Shown here: positions 31,155 to 40,832 of the stretch, piece by piece
Layout: each line of letters opens with the position of its first letter
Numbering within the stretch: the stretch's first letter is position 1
NCBI RefSeq assembly: GCF_018991925.1
Contig: NW_024720773.1
Location: 475,367-539,366 of the forward strand
Direction: 5' to 3'
DNA: 64,000 bases
Source of the DNA: Homarus americanus
Taxonomy: Eukaryota > Arthropoda > Malacostraca > Decapoda > Nephropidae
The notes under the pieces: generated by a model
Seen by the model: only the letters and a program-made list of their open reading frames with translations
Told to the model about the DNA's origin: nothing
Databases searched by the model: none
Program-made: the position numbers and the translations under genes

Positions 31155-31674
31155 TCATGAAGGGTTCCTGCTGCTGGCTCGGTTGTAATACTTGGCAGGG
31201 CTCACACGCACGGACAACATTGGAGATGTCGGAGTCGATGCCGGGCCAGAACACAGTCTGTCGTGCACGTCGTTTGGTGGCCTCAGCTCCACGGTGACTG
31301 TCGTGAAGGCGAGCCAAGACGTGGGGACGTGAGGCAGCAGGGACAACTACACGTGCTCTGTACAGAACAAGGTCTCCGTCACAGTAGAGTTCATCGCGGA
31401 GTTTCCAATACGGGAGCAGGGTGTTGTGAAGGTCATAGCTGTTGCTAGGAAATCCATTCCTCACACACTCGACGAGTCGGATGTAGGAAGGGTCATCTCG
31501 GGCCGCTGTCGTCATCTGTTGACAGGTCCGAACGAAGGGATTGGACGGCGTGTAGAGTGACCACAGTCCTGACGGAAAGAGCGAGGTCGGCATCGAGCAC
31601 ATGGTCTTCTGGAGTAGGGCGGCTGACAGGAGAGCGGGATAAGGCATCAGGGATGCAGAGCTCCTTACCGGCAC
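31054..31674 (-). pseudogene. Gypsy-2 integrase N-terminal part
   Basis: 206 codons with the HHCC finger (LHDSHRGAEATKRRARQTVF, CEPCQVLQPSQQQ) and the first core Asp (SADFFSVSGKSFLVIVDRLS). It is followed by a frameshift into the next fragment. The N-terminal 50 codons are spacer after RNase H, out of phase with the fragment above. Confidence 0.82.
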
Positions 31675-32311
31675 GCCACACTGTTGTGAAGATGTACGCC
31701 GAGAGCTTCTCTTTCAGACGCTGGAGGCGAGGGTTCTCAACGGCGTCCAGCATGTAGTGGTTGAGGATCGGAACAAGCGGGCGATGGTCGGTCACTAGGT
31801 GAAAGTGTTGCAGGCCTATGAGGTAAAACCTGCACTTGGACATCGCCCAAACCACAGCCAACAGCTCCAGCTCAATAGTGGCGTAGTGCGTCTCGGTGTC
31901 AGAGAGGAAACGCGAGCCACACTGGATGAGCCGGAACTGCCCTCCACCATGATCCTGCAATAGGGCGTATCCCACGCCGTACAAGCGTGAGGCATCTGTC
32001 TGCAGAACCGTCGGCAAGGCTGGGTCAAACGTGGCGAGGACAGGTGGACTAGACAGGGCCTGTTTCACCTGCTGGAAGGCCTTGTCGTGGTCGGGGGTCC
32101 ACAGTAATGTCCTCTTGGGGCTCATCAGGGGGCGAAGTGGTTGGGCAGCTGCGGAGATGTCCGGCGAAAACTCTGCTAACTGGTTGACGAGACCGATGAA
32201 GGACCTCAAGTCGGTGAGGTTAGCAGGGGTGGGAAAATCCGTGATGGCGCGGACCTTTTCCGGGTCAGCTGCGATACCATTCCCTGAGAGGGTGCACCTA
32301 CAAAAGTCCAC
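31493..32311 (-). pseudogene. Gypsy-2 RT connection and RNase H
   Basis: 272 codons: LTDLRSFIGLVNQLAEFSPD (RT thumb/connection), VLQTDASRLYGVGYALLQDH (RNase H first Asp), ATIELELLAVVWAMSKC, LVTDHRPLVPILNHYMLD. An RNase H of normal Gypsy type. A stop lies just upstream (near 32384) between the YVDD region and this frame. Confidence 0.88.
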
Positions 32312-32319
32312 TGAAGAGC

Positions 32320-33289
32320 TGGCCAGAACAAACTTGTCGGCATTTAGGGTGATGCCGTGCTTCCGGCACCTGTTGAGTACCTCTTAGATACGGCAGAGGT
32401 GATCCATGTATTCCTCATCGTACACGAGTATGTCGTCGACCACTTTCACGCAGTTTGCCAGACCTTGTAGAGCCATATCACCTCAAAGACAGAAAGCATC
32501 TCCTGTAGCGGCGAATCCCATGGGGCCACGGCAATAACTGTAACGTCCATGCGGGGTGATGAAAGTTGTAAGTGGTCGGTCTTCTTCGGCAAGCTCTATC
32601 TGCCAGTATCCACACAGGGCGTCCATCGTCGTGAAGAAGCGCGCCTTCGGGTTCACACTGCGTATAGCTGCAAAGGGCGTGGGAGAAAGGTGCGCAGGAC
32701 AAGACACCTGGCTGTTGAGCTTGGAGAGGTCAGTGGTGATCCGAACACCGCCTTTGGGTTTTGCGACGACTACCATAGGGTGACACCATGGAGACGGGTC
32801 ATCAACGGCTGGTGCAATAATTTCTTGGGCGACCATGGAGTCCAGCTCGTTTTTGATCGCCTCGCGGAAGGCCAGGGGAACCAGTCGAGGGGTGTAGATA
32901 GCGAAGGGCTTCGCGTCGTCCCTCAAGTGGATCCTCATGGGGGGACCTACCATCTTCTTGAGAGGCTTGGATTCCAGGGCGGACTTGGTCACTAGAACGT
33001 CGCTGAATTCCTTCAGGAAGTACTTCCGAGCATCCGAAGGAGAGGTGTCACTGGCAAGAGGTAGGGGTAGGGCGACAGCAGGGTAGTTGCTGCTCCCTTC
33101 TTGCACCCTGTTGGCGTGTTTTACCTCGAGAATAGGTTTGGGGAAGCCCTGGGAGATGATGGCCAACTCTTGACAATGTCTATAGGACAGCAAAGGAGTC
33201 GGGACACCGTCATGCACATCAATCCAGGCTTGACACGACCTGTTGCCAAAGGTGACTTGTGCTTGGAGTGAACCTAGGGCTGGGGCCAT
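32320..33289 (-). pseudogene. Gypsy-2 protease end and reverse transcriptase palm
   Basis: The frame 33289-32483 holds the C-end of the protease (RSCQAWIDVHDG) and the RT fingers/palm (GGVRITTDLSKLNSQVSCPA, FTTMDALCGYWQIELAEED, GRYSYCRGPMGFAATGDAF). It ends at 32483. The active site (KVVDD) follows in another frame at about 32440. Confidence 0.87.
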
Positions 33290-34844
33290 CTGTGAACCAT
33301 CTGCCGTGAAGCGGAGATCCTTGGGGGGGCGGTCCTAGATCACTTGGAGAGAGCCCCAAGCATTGCAAATGCTGGGGACCGATGACTGTAGCATCAGCGC
33401 CGGTGTCGGGCAACATCTGAAGACGGGATGACACACTGCCGTAGGTCACGATGACACTGATGTACTGGGGGACTTTGGTCCTGGGACGCGAGGGGGAGCA
33501 CACATTCCTAATATGGCTCAAGCGTTGTCCAGGGCCGTCATGCTTCTGATTGGAAGACTGTGGGCGGCCCTCACTGGTGGAATGGCGCTGAAGCTTCCGC
33601 CGACGCTGTCCCTTGGGTTTGTTGGAAGGGCAACACTTGTCGTAGTGGCCCAGACGACCGCACACATTGCACTGGACGTGCTTAGCTGGGCACCGTACTG
33701 TGAGTGACCAGTGGCCCTTACGGTCACAACTGTTGCAGGTAGACTCAGCAGCTGGACACACCTGTGTTCCGTGCTGCTTACCACAGTTGTTACAAAATGA
33801 ACCGGGCGTGGGCGTAGTAGGCGAAGGCGTTGAAGTAGACTTCTTGTCCTTCTTGTACCGGGACACAGCGCGTACAGCTGTAGGGGGAGCTCGGATGGCA
33901 GAGGTGGCACACCTGGCAGCCTCATAGGAGCGACATATCGTCAACACATCCTGAAGAGAAGAGGAAGAGTCGAGGGAGGTGAGGCGTTGGACAAGCTCCT
34001 CGTCCTTAACACCCATCAGGATCACCTGCTTCAACTGGGTCTCCTCGCACTGCTGGTGGTTACCTGGGCATATATCTACCTCTTCCGAGGCTCTCTTGAG
34101 TCGTACATAAAAGACATCAAAAGTCTCGCCCTCCATCTGTCTGCAGCTAAACAATTCCCTCCTGCGTAGAGCTTCATTCCGCTGCCCTTTGATGTGCCGT
34201 TGTAGAATGTCCAGTACCTCCTCTACAGACAAAGAAGAGGTCGGAGGTACCTGCAACATATGTTCCAAGACACGCTGAGTTTCCAAGGACAGGCACATAC
34301 GCAGTTGAATAAGTTGTTTAGGCTTTGACATCCTCTGGAGATCCACCATTGTAGCATAATCAGTCCACCGTCGCCGCCATTCACGAAAAGTTTGGAAATT
34401 CACATCAGGCTTCAAGATGGGCGGTGTTTGAGCAGCCGCTTTAGGTGGGGCTGGGGGGCGTGAAGAAAGCGTTGATGAGGTATCCGAACCAGCTGATACC
34501 GAGGCAGTGTTAGAGCCAGGGGCTTGGTTAACAGTGAGGCGAGATATCAAAGTTTCAAACCGTGCACTGTCTTCCAATCTCCATTGGTGGTCTCTCTCTG
34601 CCTCTGCTTGTCTTCTGTCTTCGTCCTCCACACGTCTTTTAGCAAAGTCGTGACGCCGTTCATCTCTCATAAACTTCATTAAAGCAATTATCTGTGGAGA
34701 CAACGCTGAATATCGAGGTGAAGGGCTGCGCGATGTGGTGGGAGCTGAAGCGTCATGGTCAGCCTGGTCATCCATCTCTGCCGAGCTGTCATCCGACTGA
34801 CTCATCCGGGCGTTGGCTCCACGACTGCATAAGGCACGAGACAT
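33219..34844 (-). CDS. gag: Gypsy-2 gag with zinc knuckles and protease
   Basis: 541 codons, intact to the protease. It begins MSRALCSRGANARMSQSDDS. The Met at residue 14 (MSQSDD) is another possible start. An acidic N-end is followed by a charged coiled-coil region (RRHDFAKRRVEDEDRRQAEA), a capsid-like middle (FREWRRRWTDYATMVDLQRM, KGQRNEALRRRELFSCRQM), zinc knuckles (CNNCGKQHGTQVCP, CNSCDRKGHWSLTVRC, CNVCGRLGHYDKCC) and the protease motif LPDTGADATVIGPQHLQCL. A frameshift after about residue 490 makes the last 50 residues unlike the true protease. Confidence 0.9.
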   Translation of the reverse strand: MSRALCSRGANARMSQSDDSSAEMDDQADHDASAPTTSRSPSPRYSALSPQIIALMKFMRDERRHDFAKRRVEDEDRRQAEAERDHQWRLEDSARFETLISRLTVNQAPGSNTASVSAGSDTSSTLSSRPPAPPKAAAQTPPILKPDVNFQTFREWRRRWTDYATMVDLQRMSKPKQLIQLRMCLSLETQRVLEHMLQVPPTSSLSVEEVLDILQRHIKGQRNEALRRRELFSCRQMEGETFDVFYVRLKRASEEVDICPGNHQQCEETQLKQVILMGVKDEELVQRLTSLDSSSSLQDVLTICRSYEAARCATSAIRAPPTAVRAVSRYKKDKKSTSTPSPTTPTPGSFCNNCGKQHGTQVCPAAESTCNSCDRKGHWSLTVRCPAKHVQCNVCGRLGHYDKCCPSNKPKGQRRRKLQRHSTSEGRPQSSNQKHDGPGQRLSHIRNVCSPSRPRTKVPQYISVIVTYGSVSSRLQMLPDTGADATVIGPQHLQCLGLSPSDLGPPPQGSPLHGRWFTDGPSPRFTPSTSHLWQQVVSSLD

Positions 34845-34949
34845 AATAACTTATCTGTGTATTGTGTCTCAAATCAGTGTTGACCGGTCAGCCTGTCGTA
34901 TCAACAAGATCTGAGACAAAGAATTAATTAAATGCACAGATAAGTAGAT

Positions 34950-35080
<131 letters not shown>

Positions 35081-35480
35081 TAAAGGAATGGCCACAGTCA
35101 GTGTGTTTGTACGTGTGTGTGTGTGTGTGTGCGTCTCGGGCGGTCCGGGCAGTCTCGCTGTGAGGGGGTGGAGGGGGCGACTCGCGTCAGTTACCCTCCA
35201 GGCTTCGCGAGGGGAGGTGTACTCAAGTCTACTCCTTGCAAATGCCCAGAACATGCGTTTTACCTTGGGAATCCTTTAGAACAAGGTCACACAGTTATTG
35301 CACTAAACACACAATGCACAAAACACTTCACAGAAAATCACTGTCACTGACTCTGCTCAAAGTTGCTATAAATTCTTGGAGGAGACGGCCACTAGCGGCG
35401 GTTGACGCAGAGTAGGAGTCCACAAGCCGGTCTTCCCACAAACTTTACACTGTTACTTGTATAATTGTCCAGTAAAATTA

Positions 35481-35492
35481 CACACTGCGCCA
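35481..35492 (-). promoter_or_regulatory. Primer-binding site of Gypsy-2
   Basis: tggcgcagtgtg on the minus strand, adjacent to the 5' LTR. It shares tggcgcagtg with Gypsy-1; likely primed by tRNA-Ser. Confidence 0.7.
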
Positions 35493-35820
35493 TGTACGTG
35501 TTCTGGGTATCAAGTTCTATCTACAGGAGCGAACACAAACACCTGTAGAGCTTCGTAGGTTCTATTTACTGGATAACAGATATGTACACAAGGGAAGTAG
35601 CGCTCCTTACTCTGTACGGGGGTCAACTGCTCTAGGCGACATGTGGTGAGTGATACATTAGCAGCTTCCATATGTCGCCAGGCACATTAATTAAGCATGT
35701 GGGACATGGTAAATACATTGCCACACGCTGCTAGCTAGGCTGAATAAATAGTGTATATAAATGGAGCACATACATAATATACATACATAATATACATACA
35801 GCATACATAATTTACTTACA
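35493..35820 (-). repeat. Gypsy-2 5' LTR
   Basis: Partner of 29940-30280, flanked on the outside by aaacc. Confidence 0.92.
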
Positions 35821-35972
35821 AAACCGAGTTTGAGATCTGAATTATCGATCCTCGCGTTAATCCAGCCTGGAGGTAGGTTTAGCGATCGATCCTTCAAGCG
35901 AGTCAACATGAATTTTGAAACAGCGCGGTTTTCGGCGATATCATCAAATTGGAAATTTTGTAGAGAAGACTG

Positions 35973-36200
35973 ATGGTAGATAGGCAGCATCGTATCAATT
36001 TTTATGATGACGCACAATTTAAGCAACGATATAGGTTCAGCAAGGGAGATTTCCTTGATATTTTCCGTGATATGGAGCATCTACTTGACAGACCTCTTGG
36101 CTATGGTTCACCTCTACCTCCCATTCATCAGCTGATGATTACTTTGAGATTCTTCGCAACAAATAGTTTCCGGGTAAGAAAGATTGTGGTTACTGAATGA
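35973..36200 (+). pseudogene. Harbinger-1 transposase, N-terminal fragment
   Basis: 75 codons: YDDAQFKQRYRFSKGDFLDI, MEHLLDRPLGYGSPLPPIHQ, LMITLRFFATNSFR. This is the N-terminal region of HARBI1-like transposases (FR-x-S-K, then LPP-x-x-QLxIALRF). The DDE catalytic region is missing, so the copy depends on a transposase supplied elsewhere. Confidence 0.8.
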
Positions 36201-36965
36201 GTTATGGTAATGTGTTGCAACACTTTCGTGTTTAGGGTCTATGAAGATCAAATGGGTAAATGTAAAGAATACTGATGCTTCTTTCTTTTGAGTGTTTTTC
36301 TTTAGGAAAACTATTTTGATGTATTTTCAATATAATTGAATCAATGCTGAGTGTATTTTGATTTTAATGTATTACTAAAGGAAAGTCTTTTCTTAACATT
36401 AATAATCAGGGGAAGTGTGGGGTAAAAAGAACAGAAAGAAACCTAACTGCCCTGCATTGATTCATCTTGCTTTGGTTATGAATGTTGACACCTGTTCTGG
36501 ATTATATCTACAATTTGTATGTAATTGTTCTTCCTCTATGAATTCTTTGTTATCATATAACAACACAGCCACGTCGTAACACAATACCATAAATCATTAT
36601 AATTTGATCGTAATTTGATTGTAATTATAGCAATAAAAGTAACTTTTGATGTGCAAGGAGACATTTCTCCTCCTCCGTAAAAACTCGTCGAGTCATAGTT
36701 GCCGCCATAATCATGGAAACATTACTCTCGATGGTGATTGTCTGTCGTAATGGTGTAGCTGAAACGTGATTGGCTGGAATTTCAGTGTTTGAATCCTTGC
36801 TCGTAACTGAAGAAAATGCAACAGATTACCCGATCCGGGGTTCAAGCCGATATTCTGAATGAGGGTAATCCACTGCAGGAAATCTTGGATTGATAAATCC
36901 TGATTCGCAGGCCTGAGCCGAGCTCAAATCCCAGGCTCAAACTACCGTTCTGAATTCGGGTCATA
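36201..36965 (+). other. Non-coding right part of Harbinger-1
   Basis: AT-rich sequence without ORFs, homologous to the corresponding part of Harbinger-2. It ends in the inverted repeat. Confidence 0.6.
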
Positions 36966-38062
36966 ATTATTATGCCAAAAACATATCTGTTCCATACACA
37001 AAAAAGCAACAAGAGAAAGTTCACCGTGTTGATTTAGTCTGGGATGTCTATATCAGTGATAGCTTAAAGTCAGCCACTCGTCAGAAAAGAGGAAGTGGTG
37101 TAAGACGACGTATGACAGGTACAACACAGGTGCCACAGAATTGGAGTCAGTTTTTGAAAGATGAGAACAATAAGAAAGAGCAATTTGACTTTCTTGGCAA
37201 ACAAGCTATGATTGTATATACAGTATGAGGGCTGAAGCAGAGCTGTGACTGATGATGAAAATGTTCTGATCTCTGAAGATGCAGACCTTAGTAACCCGTC
37301 TCCCTGCAGGTATGAAGAAGCAGACTCAAGAATGATTGTGCATGCAGCTGATGCCGCCAGCAAAGGCAGCAGGAAGATTATAATTAGAACTGTAGATACC
37401 GATGTGGTCATTCTAGCAATTGCATTTTTTTGAAAGGCTGAGTGTTGATATACTATGGATTGCATTTGGGACCGGAAAGACCTTCCACTACATACCCAAA
37501 CATGAAATTGTTGGTACCATGGGAAGTCAAAAAGCTCAATCCTTCTTTGATTTCATGCCTTCACAGGTTGTGACACAGTATCAGGATTCTGTGGAATGGG
37601 CAATATATCAGCCTGGGATGTATGGAAGGTCTTTCCTGAAGTTTCATCTGCATTTCTAGCAATATCATCACCATACAATGGCATATCAGCCAATGTTCAT
37701 GCCTTTCTCGAGAGGTTTGTTGTCATTTTGTATAACAGGATAAGGTGTATGTTAAGCGTGAATGACCGCAGAAGAGATTTTTTTACAAGGAAAGGCAGGA
37801 CTTCCATGAAAATGCTGTCTCCAACCCAGGAAGCCCTCACTCAGCATATGAGGAGAGCCTGCTTTCGAGCTAGAAACATATGGGGACAGGCTTTGGTGGC
37901 ATATATTGACACACCTTCACCATCAGAGTGGGGATGGGTGAAAGAGGATCCTGTGTGGAGAACTTTCTGGACAATGCTACCAGAGACTTCTTAGGGTTGT
38001 AGGGAGCTTGTAAAATGTGGGTGACAGAAGGGATGTACAGTTGTGGAAATATGTTCCCACAA
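36966..38062 (+). pseudogene. Academ-like protein, fragment 3: PIN/XPG-like nuclease domain and Cys-rich tail
   Basis: Resumes right after the Harbinger element in the phase expected from TKTF. LVWDVYISDSLKSATRQKRG and TQVPQNWSQFLKDENNKKEQ lie at about 37025-37200. The nuclease-like part follows at 37245-37433 (YEEADSRMIVHAADAASKGS, then IIIRTVDTDVVILAIA), with its acidic residues E, D, D and D in PIN-like order. A frameshift leads to WIAFGTGKTFHYIPKHEI (37446-) and then the frame 37596-37994 (SAWDVWKVFPEVSSAFLAI ... ERFVVILYNR ... IWGQALVAYIDTPSPSEWGW). After the stop, ELVKCGCQKGC at about 38010-38038 begins a Cys-rich tail that is interrupted by a MITE. Confidence 0.78.
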
Positions 38063-38223
38063 CCCCTATGGTAACCCGTGTCTCCAAACGGCCAACCTAT
38101 ATGACCTATAGCACACCTATCCACCAATCACGTCTGTCGTTACATGACCAATACCCATTCATTCATAAATAGTGATAATACGACTGCAACGTTACCGTTT
38201 GGAGGCACAGGTTACCACAGGGG
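38063..38223. mobile_element. MITE-1, 161-bp foldback element
   Basis: Inverted ends: cccctatggtaacccgtgtc... against the reverse of ...gcacaggttaccacagggg, with a shared stretch of over 25 bp including tccaaacgg. It lies in the Cys-rich tail of the Academ-like gene. The target duplication is unclear; a worn 22-bp similarity (tgtggaaatatgttcccaca against tgtagaaacacatttgcgca) flanks it. Confidence 0.75.
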
Positions 38224-38313
38224 TGTAGAAACACATTTGCGCAACTGTACAACTCGTTGTGGCTGTTCAAGAGTGCAGATGCCTTGTGCACCTCTACCAC
38301 ATAAACTATCGTG
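38224..38313 (+). pseudogene. Academ-like protein, Cys-rich tail after MITE-1
   Basis: Reads HLRNCTTRCGCSRVQMPCAP, a Cys-rich end like the CxC/GC repeats at the C-terminus of this family, resuming after MITE-1 and cut by MITE-2. Confidence 0.55.
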
Positions 38314-38315
38314 TA

Positions 38316-38576
38316 CAGCTGGGGAATAATATTCTGCCCCACATTGCGCTGGCTAGTGGAGATATCCGGCAACTCTCGTAAATAGTAAACAGGGCATGAA
38401 TGAACCTTTCTTGGATTGTAGTGAGAACTATTAGGGTGCTATTTGGATGAAAACTTGCTACAATCGAAGCTCTATTCCTTCATAATAGTTAACTTCGTGC
38501 CCTGTTTACTTCTACAAGATATGCCAGATGTCTCCACTGGCCACAGCAATGTGGGCATTATATTATTCCCCAACTG
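38316..38576. mobile_element. MITE-2, 261-bp foldback element flanked by TA
   Basis: Inverted repeats of about 85 bp (cagctggggaataatattct and the reverse of attattccccaactg), with ta on both outer sides (38314-38315 and 38577-38578). TA targets and CAG ends fit a Tc1/mariner-group MITE. The spacer is short, so the whole folds into a hairpin. Confidence 0.85.
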
Positions 38577-38969
38577 TATCTGTAAATAGGAAGAAATGTA
38601 TGTAAATATTATGGTTTTTCATGTATGGGGTTTTACTATTTATGATTGTATTGTGAAGTAGAGTTGTAATCAATGTAAATAATCTAGCTATTAAATACTG
38701 ACGATTGAGTACTAGTTCCTACTGTAGTAACAATATTCTGCCACCTGCGAGCATAACCAGTAATTTCATATGTAATTTTGATTCACAAAAATGTTGCACA
38801 ATAATTTATGTTAAGAGAGAAAGACTCTTTCAATGTAAAGTTGGTACTGTCACAGAATAAATATAATTTGCACACATTTTCATAAAGTTTTTCGGATATA
38901 TCGACAAAAATAATGCTCACAGCACTTCATGATCATTTAAATTATTTTAGAGCATCTTCTTCGGAGTCT

Positions 38970-39085
38970 ATATCTGAAAGCAGAGTGAAAATATATTGAG
39001 TAGAAGCTGAGATATGGCCGATTTAGTAAAACGTTATGAGTCGTATCTATAGGTGGCCCCACCTGCCAACAGGGGGCAGTAGCAG
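38970..39085 (-). repeat. Right terminal inverted repeat of the Academ-like element
   Basis: Counterpart of 28006-28120. Contains tgagtagaagctgagatatg and ccgatttagtaaaac. Confidence 0.85.
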
Positions 39086-39327
39086 AGAGTCTGTAGCGTT
39101 AGCGTTGTATATGGTTTGTGGCCGATTGTCAGATTTCTCTTTGTGTTTGTCTAGTTTCTCTTTGTATGGCTCACATACATACATACATACATACACGTAG
39201 GAGATCTCGCACTAAGGATGGAGGTAAGAAGAGAAACTCACAATGGCATTTTCTGTATACAGTATACATATATAGTATGTACAGTGCAGTGCTAAGGAGT
39301 TTCTGTGTGGTGAGGAGCTATTTGAGA
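39086..39327. other. No recognised gene
   Basis: Short unique-looking stretch with a (catacata)n run near 39174-39196. It lies between the Academ-like element and the LINE-E block. Confidence 0.4.
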
Positions 39328-39365
39328 GGTCTTGTTGGTTTGAGATCGTTGAGTAAAATGACCTT
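39328..39365. repeat. 38-bp direct repeat, left copy
   Basis: Begins ggtcttgttggtttgaga and ends aatgacctt. It matches 54094-54131 at 36 of 38 positions in the same orientation, on the two outer sides of LINE-E. It may be the target duplication of LINE-E. Confidence 0.75.
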
Positions 39366-39393
39366 CACGGCTGTTTTTGTTGTTGTTGAGATT

Positions 39394-39437
39394 GTCGGAC
39401 CGTAGTCCGACACGGGCCTTTGCCTGTAGGCAGCCCG
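39394..39437 (-). other. Paired stem-loops in the LINE-E 3' region
   Basis: gtcggac-cgta-gtccgac (39394-39411) is a perfect 7-bp stem; cgggc...gcccg (39413-39437) encloses tgcct...aggca. Hairpins next to the 3' tail are recognised by the reverse transcriptase in several LINEs, so these may be that signal. Confidence 0.5.
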
Positions 39438-39889
39438 TTTGGTGGTTCCGGCTGGAGCTCTTGGAGCAGCCAGACCGGATTTGGGATTGTAGGTTGTCCT
39501 ACCTGCAGATATGAAAGGATACTGCAGGTTTGCAAGAGTGAGCGGACCCTCGGTCAGTGAACGCTTACCACCAACCCCAACTCTTGGACGTGGTCAGTTT
39601 CGGAGTGGCGCGCCCCCCGAACTAGGGTCCGCACTTGCTGGGGGAGGATACTTCCTAAGCTATCTGGGTGGTGGGTATCGTGTAATGACCCGGAGAAGGT
39701 GGTGAATGTGGTTTGTTTGGCCTTTCGGGTTAGAGCGGCAGCTGCTGTCGTGTGTTCTTCTTGGAAATTTCGAATTCTGTTTCGGAGACTTTGTGTGACT
39801 TTCAGTGGGTTGGCCGCTGGCTCCTGACAGTAGGTGCATTCCCTGACGACATTTCCGATCGTCTGCCACGTGCACTTGTACCATAGTCA

Positions 39890-40169
39890 TAGTCGATGAA
39901 GGCTAACTTGGGTTTATCTTTGTGTTTCTTGTCCGCAAATGGTTGTTTCCCTTTTGTAGCCACCAGGTACGATTTGGCTCATTGGGAACCAGCGTTGAAT
40001 GCATTAAGGAAGCTCTTTTGGATGTGGAGCTTGGTAGTCTTTCTGAGGTGGTTCTTGATCTGTTGCACGCTTGCTGGAACTTGAATGTGTACGCTTCAGG
40101 AACGTGTGGCTGCCTTGGCTGCTTCGTCTGCCATATCATTTCCCCTGATCCCTACATGACTGGGAATCC
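39890..40169 (-). pseudogene. LINE-E RNase H C-terminal part
   Basis: On the minus strand, downstream of the LTR insertion: the PSHVGIRGNDMADEAAKAA motif in the correct phase at 40168-40110, then a frameshift, then HIQVPASVQQ-like sequence and a region with KTTKLHIQKSFLNAFNAGSQ. The Asp of NDMADE is the last catalytic residue of RNase H. Scattered frame breaks continue below. Confidence 0.75.
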
Positions 40170-40622
40170 TGTTCTAGCTGGTTAATTATTGGTTCTGTCG
40201 AAGTTAACCAGGCTGGTACATTTATATTATATTGGGTTAGAGTAGCGAAACCCAATTGTCTGTTTCTTCCTTTTATTAAGGAACTGCTGTTGATACAATT
40301 CCTGAGTGTAAATCAACCGTAACTTCCACTATTTATGAGTGTGAAGAGAGAGAGGACGGCGGCTATGTAAATAGGCCGTTTAATCACTTCCGTTCGATGT
40401 GAGATTATGAGTGGGACTGCCCAAGGGTGCTGGCTTATCCGAGCTGACCCATGTGCTGACCCATTCAGTCATTGGCCGCACCCTAAGGAGGCTACCAATC
40501 CTGTGATAAGAGCATGACAACTCATAGCCAGTGGAAAGTTACAGGGGATGAATCAGTTTATAAATCCAATGTAATGAATCCATTTATATAATACTTCTGT
40601 TGATGAGACAGGGGCCATTACA
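40170..40622 (-). repeat. 3' LTR of the errantivirus-like element
   Basis: 453 bp, matches 50825-51275. On the minus strand begins tgtaatgg and ends ctagaaca. The adjoining internal sequence is only weakly purine-rich. Confidence 0.92.
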
Positions 40623-40832
40623 TCGCTCGGTCACCTGCCACCCGAGCTCGCGAGGACTAAATAAACTCGCAGACTACATCCTACACAACCCTAACCATGT
40701 TATAAACATATATGTAAACACAAAGCTGGGGACTCTGAAACCGTAGGGTTTTCATCAACTACAGGGGTCCTAGACTTAAGTGTCTTACTGGTTAGAATGT
40801 TGTGGACATTTGTCAACTTGGATGACACTGAC
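40623..40832 (-). other. Untranslated region between env and 3' LTR
   Basis: About 210 bp without an ORF. No further feature is visible. Confidence 0.5.
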
